Below, piece after piece: positions 37,401-46,859 of a stretch of 64,000 nt of DNA. Position numbers and translations under genes: made by a program. The notes under the pieces were generated by a model. It worked only from the letters and a program-made list of their open reading frames with translations. It had not been told where the DNA came from and did not search any database. This DNA comes from Austropuccinia psidii. Its lineage: Eukaryota > Basidiomycota > Pucciniomycetes > Pucciniales > Sphaerophragmiaceae. The first letter of the stretch is position 1, and each line of letters opens with the position of its first letter. Where the stretch lies: NCBI GenBank assembly GCA_023105745.1, contig JALGQZ010000013.1:9109105-9173104 (forward strand). The letters run 5' to 3'.

Positions 37401-37567
37401 TCTTACCAGATTGACCGCATCTGAATATTTATAAAGCTGTTGGTTTTGATGATGGACACTCGATTATATCTGAAGAAGAAATAGAAGATAACTGTGGATT
37501 GTATGATAACAAAGTTCTGTCATGTGGACTGCTTGTAATGATAAAGCCGTTATTTCATGATATTTAG
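34471..37567 (+). pseudogene. Plavaka/CACTA-type transposase, broken
   Basis: The N terminus has a Cys-rich cluster (CMCQHC) and a second CX2C near ICCPQC (about 35015). The core carries the hallmark segments of basidiomycete Plavaka transposases: VDWFNAHG (about 35425), VVAMRKLTGF and HFCNFCTIHK (about 35715-35790), LPYWDATRMVNLDIMHNLILG (about 35941-36003) and a C-terminal AGPAQASATWGYERL-like segment (about 36745). An intron at about 36821 (GTAAGT) joins to an exon reading YICRCSNL, and coding continues to TAG at about 37567. Breaks: TGA 35053-35055, TAG about 35527, a shift near 36270, and later shifts. The family excises and reinserts the element by DDE/RNase H-fold chemistry; this copy cannot make it. 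Confidence 0.85.
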
Positions 37568-38310
37568 TCTACAAAAATTCAAATCCCTCAGATTCATTAG
37601 CAATTTTGCTAGTGAAATAACTGCCTCAAAATTTAGTGACAGAGACATGCAATTGTGACAAGCAAAGCCCATTATTTCACATTGCCACAAAGAACTTACT
37701 GTTTTGACATTGGGTGCAGTGTGAATAAGCCAAGTTCAATGATCAAATGACCCACACACTCACCTTTCACAGCATCCAAAATTTCCCTTGCGCACCCGCA
37801 CCTGCCAATGCACACACAAGTGCACCTGCACCCGCCAAGAGTGGTTTCATGTGTCACCCACAAATGGTCAATACCACCTGACATTAGGCCCTCACATGTA
37901 TTGCCTTTGTGTGCATGTGTCACCCATGCACCCACTTCATTGTGCAGTGGGCTCTAACAATTTCACCCCCTCCTGCTGAGCCTGCTGATTCATGGCTAAA
38001 CAAAATTAGGACAACACATCATTTGGTCATGGTGTGCCCGTCACACACACACCGGTACCCGCGGTATTGTGCGGCAGGCTCTACCAGTGTCATCTGCAAA
38101 ACGACAATCCCTCTCAGGCGGAGTCCTTTCATGGATGACCTGGTGAAGTCAAACCCCTCGCCTACATCAAGACTGGCTGAAGGACCTCTTTGATGTGTGT
38201 TTGTGCAAACAGGAGGGTCTTGTGTAATTTTTAACAACTATGGGACAGTTGCGGGATGATCAGGTGGTGAGGAATCTGAGTTGAAGGCACAGGGCAACCA
38301 ATATTGGTGG
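37568..38310. other. Right interior of the DNA transposon, no gene
   Basis: Contains a C/A-rich patch (CACCCGCACCTGC-type, 37790-37840) and no credible ORF. It ends at the R3 insertion site; the last four bases GTGG (38307-38310) are the R3 target duplication. Confidence 0.55.
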
Positions 38311-38681
38311 TGTGGTATTCCATACCATTTTTTTCACCAGGCTCAAGCTCATAGTACCCCATAACAGCAGTAAATGCAGCCTACAGGCAGACTTACACTC
38401 AAATTTTACACCAAAAGGTCAATTTTACAGCAAAAAACTGGATTTAACTCATAAAACCATGGCACAGGCACCAAAGGGCAGTGTATGTGTTTAAATAAAT
38501 TATTCAATTTCATTATTCATATGTAAAAATCAAGTTACATATAGTAAACTAATTACAAGAAATAAGGTACCACCCTTTAAATTACACACCCCACCCAGCT
38601 TTACACCCCCTTACAGCCACAGGACTCATGCAGGAAGAAAATGACACATGCATTAGCTACACAGCCAACTTGCATTCAAAA

Positions 38682-39333
38682 TCACATGATGCAAAGCTCA
38701 ACTCCATGGAATTCCTGCAAGTCATTTATAACACAGCCACAGGAGTACCTTATCTTATATCCTCAGTAACCCCACTTGAAACCTTAAAACAGAATCATAA
38801 TTATTTACACCACTCATAACCTCATGCAAACCAAAGCTAGTTACAACAGGCTGCATGCAGTACACAATTCTAATTAAATCTCAACCATATGACTATGCAC
38901 AGCATGTGTCAAACTCAAAAATCACATCATCTCATACATCACAGTAAATTCATCAGTGCAAGAAATTATCACCTGACCTCATTTTAAAGTTCAAAAAGAA
39001 GAAAAACAACCATGACACCTGCATAAATTACACAGCCATTTCTACCCAACCTAAAATAGGACATATGCAAAGGAATTACAAGGTAATCATGTGATACTGC
39101 ATCCACCAACAGAATATCATGTGACAGAAGAAAGGCTGTGCACAAGAAAACTCCTCAGCCAAAATTGAATCACCTCATGTATGCAAGGAAAATTTAAGAA
39201 TATCACATCATAATTAGTTCACCAAAAGACAATCATGTGATAAATGGAGGCTGTGCAGAAAGAAAATTATCACCAAACCTTAAATCACCTGACCCATGCA
39301 AGAAAGGTCCTCACCAAAAATGGAGTCACATGA
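38682..39333. promoter_or_regulatory. Five TCACATGA (E-box-like) palindromic sites upstream of the TATA box
   Basis: Exact copies, in either orientation, are at 38682-38689, 39087-39094, 39117-39124, 39233-39240 and 39326-39333. CACATG fits CANNTG, the bHLH target. Five copies of one 8-mer in 650 bp, the last about 70 bp from the TATA box, suggest an enhancer. The binding protein is unknown. Confidence 0.6.
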
Positions 39334-39400
39334 TGAAATCAAGAGGAATTAAAGTGGAAAAAGACAGCTCCCATGGAGGGCCCTCTAGGCTCCCAAAAGG

Positions 39401-39408
39401 TATAAATA
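39401..39408 (+). promoter_or_regulatory. R3 LTR TATA box
   Basis: TATAAATA follows a GC-rich stretch and precedes C-rich sequence (CTCTCTCCCCCC), an ordinary fungal core-promoter arrangement. Transcription would start about 30-60 bases on, inside the LTR. The copy in the 3' LTR is at about 57763. Confidence 0.72.
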
Positions 39409-39548
39409 GAGGGGCTCTCTCCCCCCAAATTTCAAAATCCCCCCCATGCAAATATATCCCATGCAGATTATATCCACTGCACAGTAGGAGCATAGGAATA
39501 ATTCATCCCTCATCTGGGAGGTAGTCCAGAAAATTATAGTAAATTTAC

Positions 39549-39615
39549 TTGCCCAGTAGCTAAGCTCAGTGGAAGTATATTGTTGAAGATTGCCCAGTAG
39601 CTAAGCTCAGTGGAA
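39549..39615 (+). repeat. 26-bp direct repeat in the R3 LTR
   Basis: TTGCCCAGTAGCTAAGCTCA followed by GTGGAA occurs at 39549-39574 and 39590-39615. It is downstream of the TATA box and hence probably in the 5' leader RNA. Confidence 0.85.
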
Positions 39616-40300
39616 TCTTATTATTATTAAAATAAAAATAAAAATTACCCAGTACCCAAGATTAGGGTTACTACTCTATTAAAATATTTTATCCAGTAAA
39701 ATCAACACCATTTATCAAGATTTAAAATTAACTTACCCCTTTAAAAATCCAATATCAAAGAACCTTACCTCTTAAATTTAACAAATACAATTTTATCTTA
39801 TTATTAACCCCTTTAAAAAAAATAACAAACCTTTAAAAAATTATTTTACTCTATTATAGCTATACCTTAACAAAATTACCTTTATCAAAACCAATCAAAT
39901 TTTTCAGAAAACCTTAAATAACCGATCCTACCAAGGATTTATCACCAAGAAGAAACAACTCACTTCAGTTTAACCAAAAAATATTAAAATTAAACAGACA
40001 AGTATTTCATTAAAATCTCAATTAACCAAAATTACTGACATTATTTTTCATATTATTTATTGAATAGGTCTGATCTGAGACTGCTGAATTTTGTCTTCTG
40101 CAGTTGTAAAGCCACTTACTAATTTTATTTTGGTTTGTGAGCTCCAAGGAAGATTTTGTTCAGTATTTTAGGAGGGGCAGGCAATACACCCTTGCCACCC
40201 TTGGTTACAGGAGTTATTAGCAATTCAAAACTAGTTACCTGTGATTTCCCCCTCCAGGTACTGCCTCATTTTAATCCCACACAAGAGGAGTTCCCACATC

Positions 40301-40317
40301 TGGTGTCCCAACAGTGG
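40301..40317 (+). other. R3 primer-binding site
   Basis: TGGTGTCCCAACAGTGG begins two bases after the LTR end. It starts with TGG as expected; the tRNA was not identified. Confidence 0.7.
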
Positions 40318-40410
40318 CAGATAACCTCAACTTCAATAAAGAATTAAATTAAAATCAATAAATTATAAAATTCATAACAACTCCAAGAATACTATTTTTT
40401 ATAACAAAAA

Positions 40411-43400
40411 CTGGATTCAAATAATCAAAATCAGCAAAGACCATCATCTCAAGAATCTGAATCATCAACTTACTCTGATCATTACTATTATCCACCAAAG
40501 CAAGAAACAGAAGTAGGAGAGGAATCAAACAAATATTCCAATTTCCCAATTGCAACACCAAGAACCAATAAAAGGGACTTGAAGGTTGTGGAGAAATTTT
40601 TCCTTGATCTCCTTGAGAGAAATAAAATCAATAACTCAACACCAACATCAAAGGAAGAAATAAATAAATCAAAAATGGATAAACCTTCATCATCAAAATT
40701 ACCTGGTAGTATTGAAGAAATCCAGGAAGAAAACTTTAATGAAGAAACTGTTGAAGGACAGGAAGAAATGTCTTCAACAGAGAGACTTCAGCATAAGATG
40801 CTAGAAATGCAAGCAGAATTATTAGCACTAATCAAAAAGGAAGGAAAAAATAAATCTTCAAGTTATACTCCCCAAAATAGTCCACTTGAAGAACAAACCA
40901 CCCTTCCAAGATCATTCAGGCAGCATGGATCACCTTCACCTTATCCTAGACCCATGGCCACATCAACACCTTATACAGAACAAAGACAAAGTACTTTACC
41001 AAGAAGATTCAACATTTCTGCCCAAATTCCAACTCCATTACATCAAGAAATTCCAAGAAACACTACTCCAATAGTGAAAATCAGAGCCAAGGATTATAAT
41101 CTGTGGTTTGATGGAAAGGATGTTGAAAGATTCATAAAGAAAGTGGAAAATATTGCAGAAATTGAAGGAGCAAGTGGAAGAGACATTGCAAGACAAATAG
41201 CATTTTGGACAAAAGATGAAGAAATCAGTTATCATATTGAAGGAATGCCAGGATATGAAACAGCTGATTGGGATCAATTGAAAGTGGATATGAAAAGAAG
41301 ATGGGGAACAGTCTCACCTGAAAGAAGATACAGATTATCCTCAATCACTGAATTATTCACAAAAACTCAACAAGAAGGTGGAATAAGAAACATGACTCAA
41401 TACAGAAAATTCATTGGGGAATATGAAGCAATCATCACTTACCTCAAAAGATACCAATATATCCAAGGTGATATCAATCATAACCAGGATATATTAGCCA
41501 GCCTTTCCACTAGTGTTCAAGAATCAATTTACAAAGAAATGATTAAGGACAGAGCTATGGTTCAAGCCTTGGATGGAGGTTATATCATTCCAAGATTGGA
41601 TATTTTGAAATTATACATTGAACAAGACTTGGAGGCCAAGGTACTTATTCAACAAAAGGAATTTTCTAAACCAAAACCTCCAGAAAAGAAAACAAGATTT
41701 GAGGATGAAAGCTGGGATGAAGTTATAAGACAAGTAAAAGAACTCACCCAAAAGATCAAAAATCCTCCACAACCACAGCCTCAACCAAGAAATGAGGGAA
41801 AAGAATCAGTTAAAGAAGTTTTAAATCAACTTAAAACCCTATCAGAAGCTGTCAACCCACCAAGAAGGAACTGGAACAACAATCAAGAGCAAAGATTCCC
41901 TCAAAATAACCAGCCATACAGGCCAAGGAATCACTTACCACCACTTTCATCCAGTTACCAACCTTACATACCAGCCCAAATGGCTCCAAGACCACCATTG
42001 AAGTGTCCTTACTGCAAGGAAGAAGGCCATTCAGCAACTACATGCACTCACCTTGCTGAAGATTTGGACAGAAGAATTGTCAGAACACAAGGAGCATCTT
42101 ACCTCTTCCCCAATTATCAGAGAGTACCTATGGAAGGAAATGAAAGTGCCAAAGACATAGTCAGAGCTTTTGCAAAGGAACAAGCAGAACTCAACAAGAA
42201 ATTTATGGAGAAACCTACTGTCAAACCAAAGCCAGAAGAAGAGATTAAGCCCACTGAAAAGAAACCAGAGGATAAATCAACCTCAATTGCACATGTTGAA
42301 GATTGGTCAAATTGGAAACCACCTACCATTTCCTCAGCCAATGACCCATTTGAATCACACATTGGATTATGGCAGACCAAGCAAAGAATGGAAAGACAAT
42401 CCCAAAGTCAAGAACCAAAGAGGAAAGCAGAAATTCCAGGAACTTACATTGAAGAAGAAAAGGAGGAAGAAAGAGTAATAATTCCCACCAAATTCCAAAA
42501 TTCAAATATTCCAAAACCAGACCAACCTGAGGAGGAAATTGAAAATATTGCCAATAAAAATGAAGATGAGGAAATTCCAAAAGAAGAAAAGAAGCTCAGA
42601 AAACCTCAAAAGAAACAAGTTGAAACAAAATTGGAAATTGACAAAATTATTAAAAAAATTATGCAACAAAAGATCAACCTCACCATTGAAGAAATTTTGA
42701 GGATGTCACCAAATTTTGTCCATAAATTGCAGGAATTATCAGAAAAAGACAAGGAAAAGATTAAATCACTCAACTCAAGGGATCTTCAAGAAAGACTATT
42801 AACCTTTGGATTCAAAGAAATACCAAAACCCAAGATTCATTATGCTTGTCCTTTGGGATTTATGGAAATATTTATTGGAAAGGAAGAATATCCTATCAGA
42901 GCATTAGTAGACACTGGGGCAGAACTCAACATCATACCAGAAGAAATAGCAATCAAAGCCTCACTCACAACAAGAAATCTTAACATGAACCTGAGGGGAA
43001 TTGGAGGCCATACTACTTCATTGGTTGCACTTTCAGAATTTACTCCAATCATCTTGGCTTCAGGTGAAGAAACTCAAATACACTTTTTTATTGCAAAAGG
43101 ATCTGTCCATACAGTACTTGGAAGACCTTTCTTGGCAGACAACAATATCAGGCTGGAATTTTCTCATAAACAAGGTGAAATACTAAGCTATCAAGAACCT
43201 GATGGAAGAAGATTATGCATGCCAATATGCAAACCTCAAGCACTTGGATGGCAAACTGGACCACCTAGAGGAATGGATTTATGCAATATGGCAACATTGG
43301 TCAGAAATAACCCAGGAAAGAAGTTTCAAAGTGCAAAAAGAGACAATACCATAATCAATTTAACCCAGAAGACCCAAGAGTTATCCATATCTCCAAAAAG

Positions 43401-44304
43401 TGATGACTTTGGTCAAGATTTACAAAATACCCAATGGCCAAACAACCTGAAAAGACAACTTGAAGACTCAACCTCTGAGGATGAATTACCCAATATAAGT
43501 TACAAGCCAATTAACAAGAAGAAAGAAACATTCCAGATTTTAGTAGATGGAAATGAGAAAATAAATGGAAACCCTTTCAAAACTAAACCCAAAAGGAAGA
43601 AAGTCAGATTTAGTGAGCATCATGAGCTCTCAGATGAAGAAATTATAAATGATATTGAAAAAGATCTCAGAATTATGGATGAAAGAGACAAAAATTTAAA
43701 AGAGACATACCATATCAACTTCTTGGACAGACCATTAAACAACCAAGAAGAACCTTATGAATGGCAACTGGAAAACCCTGAATTCATACAGCAACCTCCC
43801 AATGAAGATGATGAAACAGAATCCATCCTAGAAAATGAATACAACTACATTTACTTGCCATATATCACTTTTGAAGATATTTATGGGGATGAAGCTCAAG
43901 AAATTTTATGTGAAGATAAATATTTATGTCAACTTCCAGGAGCAAACTTGAACAAGATCCAATTCCTAGAACTACTAACTGAAGAGGGAATTAAAGGTAA
44001 CCTTGAAAAAAAACTTTGGGATGAAATATTTGAAATGGCCACACTACCAAGAAGAGGACTTTACTTCAATCAAATTTGGGCCCAGTGGTACCTTGGTTTG
44101 AATGGATCAACATACCAAACTGGAAGACTGAAATGGGTTGGAGATGGATATATATTCATTGATGAAAACCTATGGTGGTCAGAATTTCCATCAGAACAAG
44201 AAATTGGGGAAAGAAATGCCTTTTTGGAAGCCCTCAAAGATCTTATTTTGGCCAGATTACTGAACAGACACTTACCTTTCCCCCTTGGGGGAGCTCAACC
44301 TTAA
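40411..44304 (+). CDS. gag: R3 Gag-protease polyprotein with extra C-terminal domain
   Basis: The frame is open from 40405 (after TAA at 40402-40404) to 44304, but its first ATG is at 40675. The 90 codons before it look like real protein (Ser/Glu/Tyr-rich, then KVVEKFFLDLLERNK), so initiation may be at a CTG (40411) or TTG (40579), or an upstream exon may be spliced on. Numbered from 40579: capsid-like domain about 170-370, zinc knuckle C476/C479/H484/C489 (CPYCKEEGHSATTC), acidic linker, and retropepsin with DTGA at D778. The 370 residues after the protease are unusual: a basic patch with KKVRFSE and a Trp-rich domain whose relative is encoded again at 45210-45935. It ends 9.15 kb before Pol, so no Gag-Pol fusion is possible by frameshift. 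Confidence 0.88.
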   Translation: MDSNNQNQQRPSSQESESSTYSDHYYYPPKQETEVGEESNKYSNFPIATPRTNKRDLKVVEKFFLDLLERNKINNSTPTSKEEINKSKMDKPSSSKLPGSIEEIQEENFNEETVEGQEEMSSTERLQHKMLEMQAELLALIKKEGKNKSSSYTPQNSPLEEQTTLPRSFRQHGSPSPYPRPMATSTPYTEQRQSTLPRRFNISAQIPTPLHQEIPRNTTPIVKIRAKDYNLWFDGKDVERFIKKVENIAEIEGASGRDIARQIAFWTKDEEISYHIEGMPGYETADWDQLKVDMKRRWGTVSPERRYRLSSITELFTKTQQEGGIRNMTQYRKFIGEYEAIITYLKRYQYIQGDINHNQDILASLSTSVQESIYKEMIKDRAMVQALDGGYIIPRLDILKLYIEQDLEAKVLIQQKEFSKPKPPEKKTRFEDESWDEVIRQVKELTQKIKNPPQPQPQPRNEGKESVKEVLNQLKTLSEAVNPPRRNWNNNQEQRFPQNNQPYRPRNHLPPLSSSYQPYIPAQMAPRPPLKCPYCKEEGHSATTCTHLAEDLDRRIVRTQGASYLFPNYQRVPMEGNESAKDIVRAFAKEQAELNKKFMEKPTVKPKPEEEIKPTEKKPEDKSTSIAHVEDWSNWKPPTISSANDPFESHIGLWQTKQRMERQSQSQEPKRKAEIPGTYIEEEKEEERVIIPTKFQNSNIPKPDQPEEEIENIANKNEDEEIPKEEKKLRKPQKKQVETKLEIDKIIKKIMQQKINLTIEEILRMSPNFVHKLQELSEKDKEKIKSLNSRDLQERLLTFGFKEIPKPKIHYACPLGFMEIFIGKEEYPIRALVDTGAELNIIPEEIAIKASLTTRNLNMNLRGIGGHTTSLVALSEFTPIILASGEETQIHFFIAKGSVHTVLGRPFLADNNIRLEFSHKQGEILSYQEPDGRRLCMPICKPQALGWQTGPPRGMDLCNMATLVRNNPGKKFQSAKRDNTIINLTQKTQELSISPKSDDFGQDLQNTQWPNNLKRQLEDSTSEDELPNISYKPINKKKETFQILVDGNEKINGNPFKTKPKRKKVRFSEHHELSDEEIINDIEKDLRIMDERDKNLKETYHINFLDRPLNNQEEPYEWQLENPEFIQQPPNEDDETESILENEYNYIYLPYITFEDIYGDEAQEILCEDKYLCQLPGANLNKIQFLELLTEEGIKGNLEKKLWDEIFEMATLPRRGLYFNQIWAQWYLGLNGSTYQTGRLKWVGDGYIFIDENLWWSEFPSEQEIGERNAFLEALKDLILARLLNRHLPFPLGGAQP

Positions 44305-44354
44305 ATAACATCACCAAAATCAAGAAATTTTCTTTAAAATGTATCAGTATCAGT

Positions 44355-44498
44355 ATCACCAAAAAAAAAAAAAAAAAAAAAAAAAAAATGTATCATTAGT
44401 TTCTTCTCTATTTTTCTCCTGGGCAGTGACTTCCTGCCTTAACAAAGAAGACATTCATCAACAAATTATTTCTTAAAAAAAAAAAAAAAAAAAAAAAA
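44355..44498 (+). repeat. Two long sense-strand poly(A) tracts
   Basis: A34 at 44355-44388 and A24 at 44475-44498. The second ends 29 nt before the ATG of the next small ORF. Confidence 0.9.
44421..44451 (+). ncRNA. Type B pseudoknot, copy 1
   Basis: Stem 1 GGCAG/CTGCC (44422-44426/44434-44438), loop TGACTTC, linker TTAACAAA. Stem 2 pairs loop CTTC (44430-44433) with GAAG (44447-44450). The other three copies have CCTC/GAGG here, a compensatory T-A to C-G change. Confidence 0.65.
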
Positions 44499-44527
44499 CT
44501 TACAAAAATATATCAATCACCTCCACC

Positions 44528-44863
44528 ATGGCCAATTCACCAATTTTTGGATCCTATGGGGAAGAATTAATAAAAGAAGACCAAATTATCAATGAAGAAC
44601 TTTATTGGTCACCAGAAGATGAAGATTTCAATAAAGAGAGCCTTTGGCACTTTAAGGATACTTCATCAATAACAAGAAACCAAGAAATTGAAGAAATAAA
44701 GGAATTGCTGAAAATTTTGGAGGTTTCTGACAAAACCAATGATCAAATTACTCTAGAATTAATGGACCAATTAAATTTCAAACCATCAAGGCCCATCTTA
44801 AAGACACATAACAGCTCTAAAAATCAAAAATCAAATAAAATAGTCAGATTTAAACTTCAATAA
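44528..44863 (+). CDS. R3 small ORF2 (111 aa), acidic, unknown function
   Basis: ATG in a good context (CCACCATGG). Very acidic N-terminal half (EDQIINEELYWSPEDEDFN), basic C-terminus with RPILKTHNS and KIVRF. The latter resembles the KKVRF patch in the C-terminal part of R3 Gag, so this may be a partial duplication of it. A type B pseudoknot and a poly(A) tract lie just upstream and another pseudoknot just downstream. No known domain. Confidence 0.6.
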   Translation: MANSPIFGSYGEELIKEDQIINEELYWSPEDEDFNKESLWHFKDTSSITRNQEIEEIKELLKILEVSDKTNDQITLELMDQLNFKPSRPILKTHNSSKNQKSNKIVRFKLQ

Positions 44864-44868
44864 TCACT

Positions 44869-44899
44869 AGGCAGTGACCTCCTGCCTTATCAAAGAGGA
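44869..44899 (+). ncRNA. Type B pseudoknot, copy 2
   Basis: Stem 1 AGGCAG/CTGCCT (44869-44874/44882-44887), loop TGACCTC, linker TATCAAA. Stem 2 pairs CCTC (44878-44881) with GAGG (44895-44898). Starts five bases after the ORF2 stop. Confidence 0.65.
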
Positions 44900-44953
44900 A
44901 AATAAGTTCTTATCAATTTAAATAACCATCAATCCCCAAATCAAGCAATCACT

Positions 44954-44984
44954 AGGCAGTGACCTCCTGCCTTATCAAAGAGGA
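44954..44984 (+). ncRNA. Type B pseudoknot, copy 3
   Basis: Same 36-nt sequence as copy 2 (CACTAGGCAGTGACCTCCTG...). Both helices intact. Confidence 0.65.
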
Positions 44985-45042
44985 AAATCAATTCTCATCA
45001 ATCAAAATCACCAATTTCACTCACCCAAAATCAATCATCACT

Positions 45043-45073
45043 AGGCAGTGACCTCCTGCCTTATCAAAGAGGA
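45043..45073 (+). ncRNA. Type B pseudoknot, copy 4
   Basis: Same sequence as copies 2 and 3; the last copy, 137 nt before the ORF3 ATG. Spacing between copies 2, 3 and 4 is 85-89 nt, with unrelated A-rich sequence between. Confidence 0.65.
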
Positions 45074-45209
45074 ATATCCAAATTCTTACCCAAGAATTAT
45101 CATCCAAAACCCATTAAACCTACCCTCAAAGTATTGTGATAAATAAACCTGACAAAATTTTCAGATTTTATTACCATCAACACTTCAAAATACACCAAAT
45201 CCATCAAAA

Positions 45210-45935
45210 ATGGAATCATGGCCATTACTTGAAGAAAATCCCTGGTCATTGGACACAGATGTCAGCTGGCTAGAAGAAAAAGATATTTGGACCAATTACA
45301 TTAATCAACAAGAAATAGAGGAAAATCCTGACTGGTTCTTTAAAATAAAACCAGAACCCTGTCCTGATATTTCCACCATACTACTTCCATGCATTGAGTT
45401 TGAGGACATCTTTGAAAAGGAAAAAATACCATCAGAACTTGTCATACCACATCCATGGAAAGAATTACCTGGATTCAACCTCACAAAGTATGAATTCTTG
45501 GATATACTGACATGGGATGGAGTTGATGGCAACCTTGGAAACCAATACTGGGATGAAATATTTAAAATGGATGAAAACTTCAGGAAATCACTATTTTGGA
45601 GGACCTGGAAATGCCAAGATTGGTTCAACCTCCAGGATTTTGAAATCAAAAATGGAAAAATAAGCAAGACCTCAGGAGGATATACTGTAAAAAATACCAC
45701 ATGGGATTGTCACTGGGAGGAAACACTTATACCATCAATATTCATCCTCAAAGGTGGTGTAACTAAATTCAATACAGAAGAATGGAAATCCTTCTGTCAA
45801 GAATACCTTTTTAAAGCTCTTAAAAAAGAACAAGGGAAGGGAGGAAATTTTGTCAAGAATGAATTATTAAATAAGATACTTTGTCAAAGGGATCAATCAA
45901 ATGAAATCTCACCTGCTAAGTACCCAGTTCTTTGA
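45210..45935 (+). CDS. R3 small ORF3 (241 aa), paralogue of the Gag C-terminal domain
   Basis: Trp-rich, acidic protein. It aligns by eye to the end of R3 Gag: LPCIEFEDIF with LPYITFEDIY; LPGFNLTKYEFLDIL with LPGANLNKIQFLELL; GNLGNQYWDEIFKM with GNLEKKLWDEIFEM; and a following Trp-rich stretch. It therefore arose by duplication of that domain and is kept open. No known fold or function; no signal peptide or membrane segment is seen. Confidence 0.78.
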   Translation: MESWPLLEENPWSLDTDVSWLEEKDIWTNYINQQEIEENPDWFFKIKPEPCPDISTILLPCIEFEDIFEKEKIPSELVIPHPWKELPGFNLTKYEFLDILTWDGVDGNLGNQYWDEIFKMDENFRKSLFWRTWKCQDWFNLQDFEIKNGKISKTSGGYTVKNTTWDCHWEETLIPSIFILKGGVTKFNTEEWKSFCQEYLFKALKKEQGKGGNFVKNELLNKILCQRDQSNEISPAKYPVL

Positions 45936-46465
45936 TTTCTAATCCATCCTATTTTCATTTTAGTTGTTATTATTTATCCCTTTTATTTATTAATATAGTT
46001 TTACTTTAATCTTTATTACTATCATTTTTTAATTCTTCCTTTCATGATCACCTTAAAAAAAAAACAAAAAAAAAAAAAAAAAAAAAAACAATTAGCTTCA
46101 GTTCATAAAAGCTTAAAAGAAAGAAATAAAATAAAACTTGCTTGATATTGAAGATTTCTTTTATGATTGTTTTTTGTTATTTTACTTAATCATTATAATA
46201 AAATTATAAAAAAAAAAAAAATATATATATAATAATTAAAAAATATATATATATAATAAATATTAGTTCTAGAATATAAAATATATAAAACAAGAAAAAA
46301 AAACAATTAGTTTCAATTGATCTTATATTAAAAGATGATAACTATAAAGGAAACAATATCTTACATAAAATTATAATTCTATTTTAGTCTTTCCTGCTTT
46401 TATGATATATTCTATCCCATTTCTAATTCTATTAGTTAAAAAAAAAAAAAAAAAAATTACAAAAC

Positions 46466-46497
<32 letters not shown>

Positions 46498-46859
46498 GCT
46501 TACTGACCTCCTTTACCTCTATTTGATTGGTTTATTATTTTTATTTTATTTTTTTTTATTTTAATTCCTATTTATTTTATTTTATTCTTATTTTAGTTTA
46601 TTTTACTTTCTTTTATTTTTATTTTTTTTTATTTTTTTTATTTATTTTTTATCTCTATTCTTTTATTTTTTTATTTTTATTTTTATTTTGATTTTCTTTC
46701 TCTTTTTTTTTTTTGATTATTTCCACTGACCTCATTTCATTTTAAATTTGATCCTCACTGAAATTAAGATTCTTTTTTTTTTTTTTTTTGTTTACTTTAT
46801 TTTATTCTTTAAAAAAAAAAAAAAATAAAAAAAAAAAAAATAATAATAATAATAATAGA
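45936..46859 (+). other. Low-complexity A/T spacer
   Basis: Poly(A) runs (for example 46439-46457, 46468-46491), TTTTATTTTA repeats (46530-46710), and TATATA runs (46220-46260). No ORF. The composition differs sharply from the GC-richer stretch that follows. Confidence 0.7.

Larger units (their letters stand above)
38311..40298 (+). repeat. R3 5' LTR, 1988 bp
   Basis: TGTGG...CCACA ends. Contains an array of five palindromic TCACATGA sites, a TATA box at 39401 and a 26-bp direct repeat (39549-39574, 39590-39615). Open frames inside it are present identically in the other LTR and have no coding signs. Confidence 0.96.

Noticed and set aside
38312..39524. ORFs of 60-95 codons inside the R3 LTR (repeated at 56578-57886)
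   Set aside because: Present in both LTRs simply because the LTRs are identical. No coding features; one overlaps the end of pol only by read-through of the junction.
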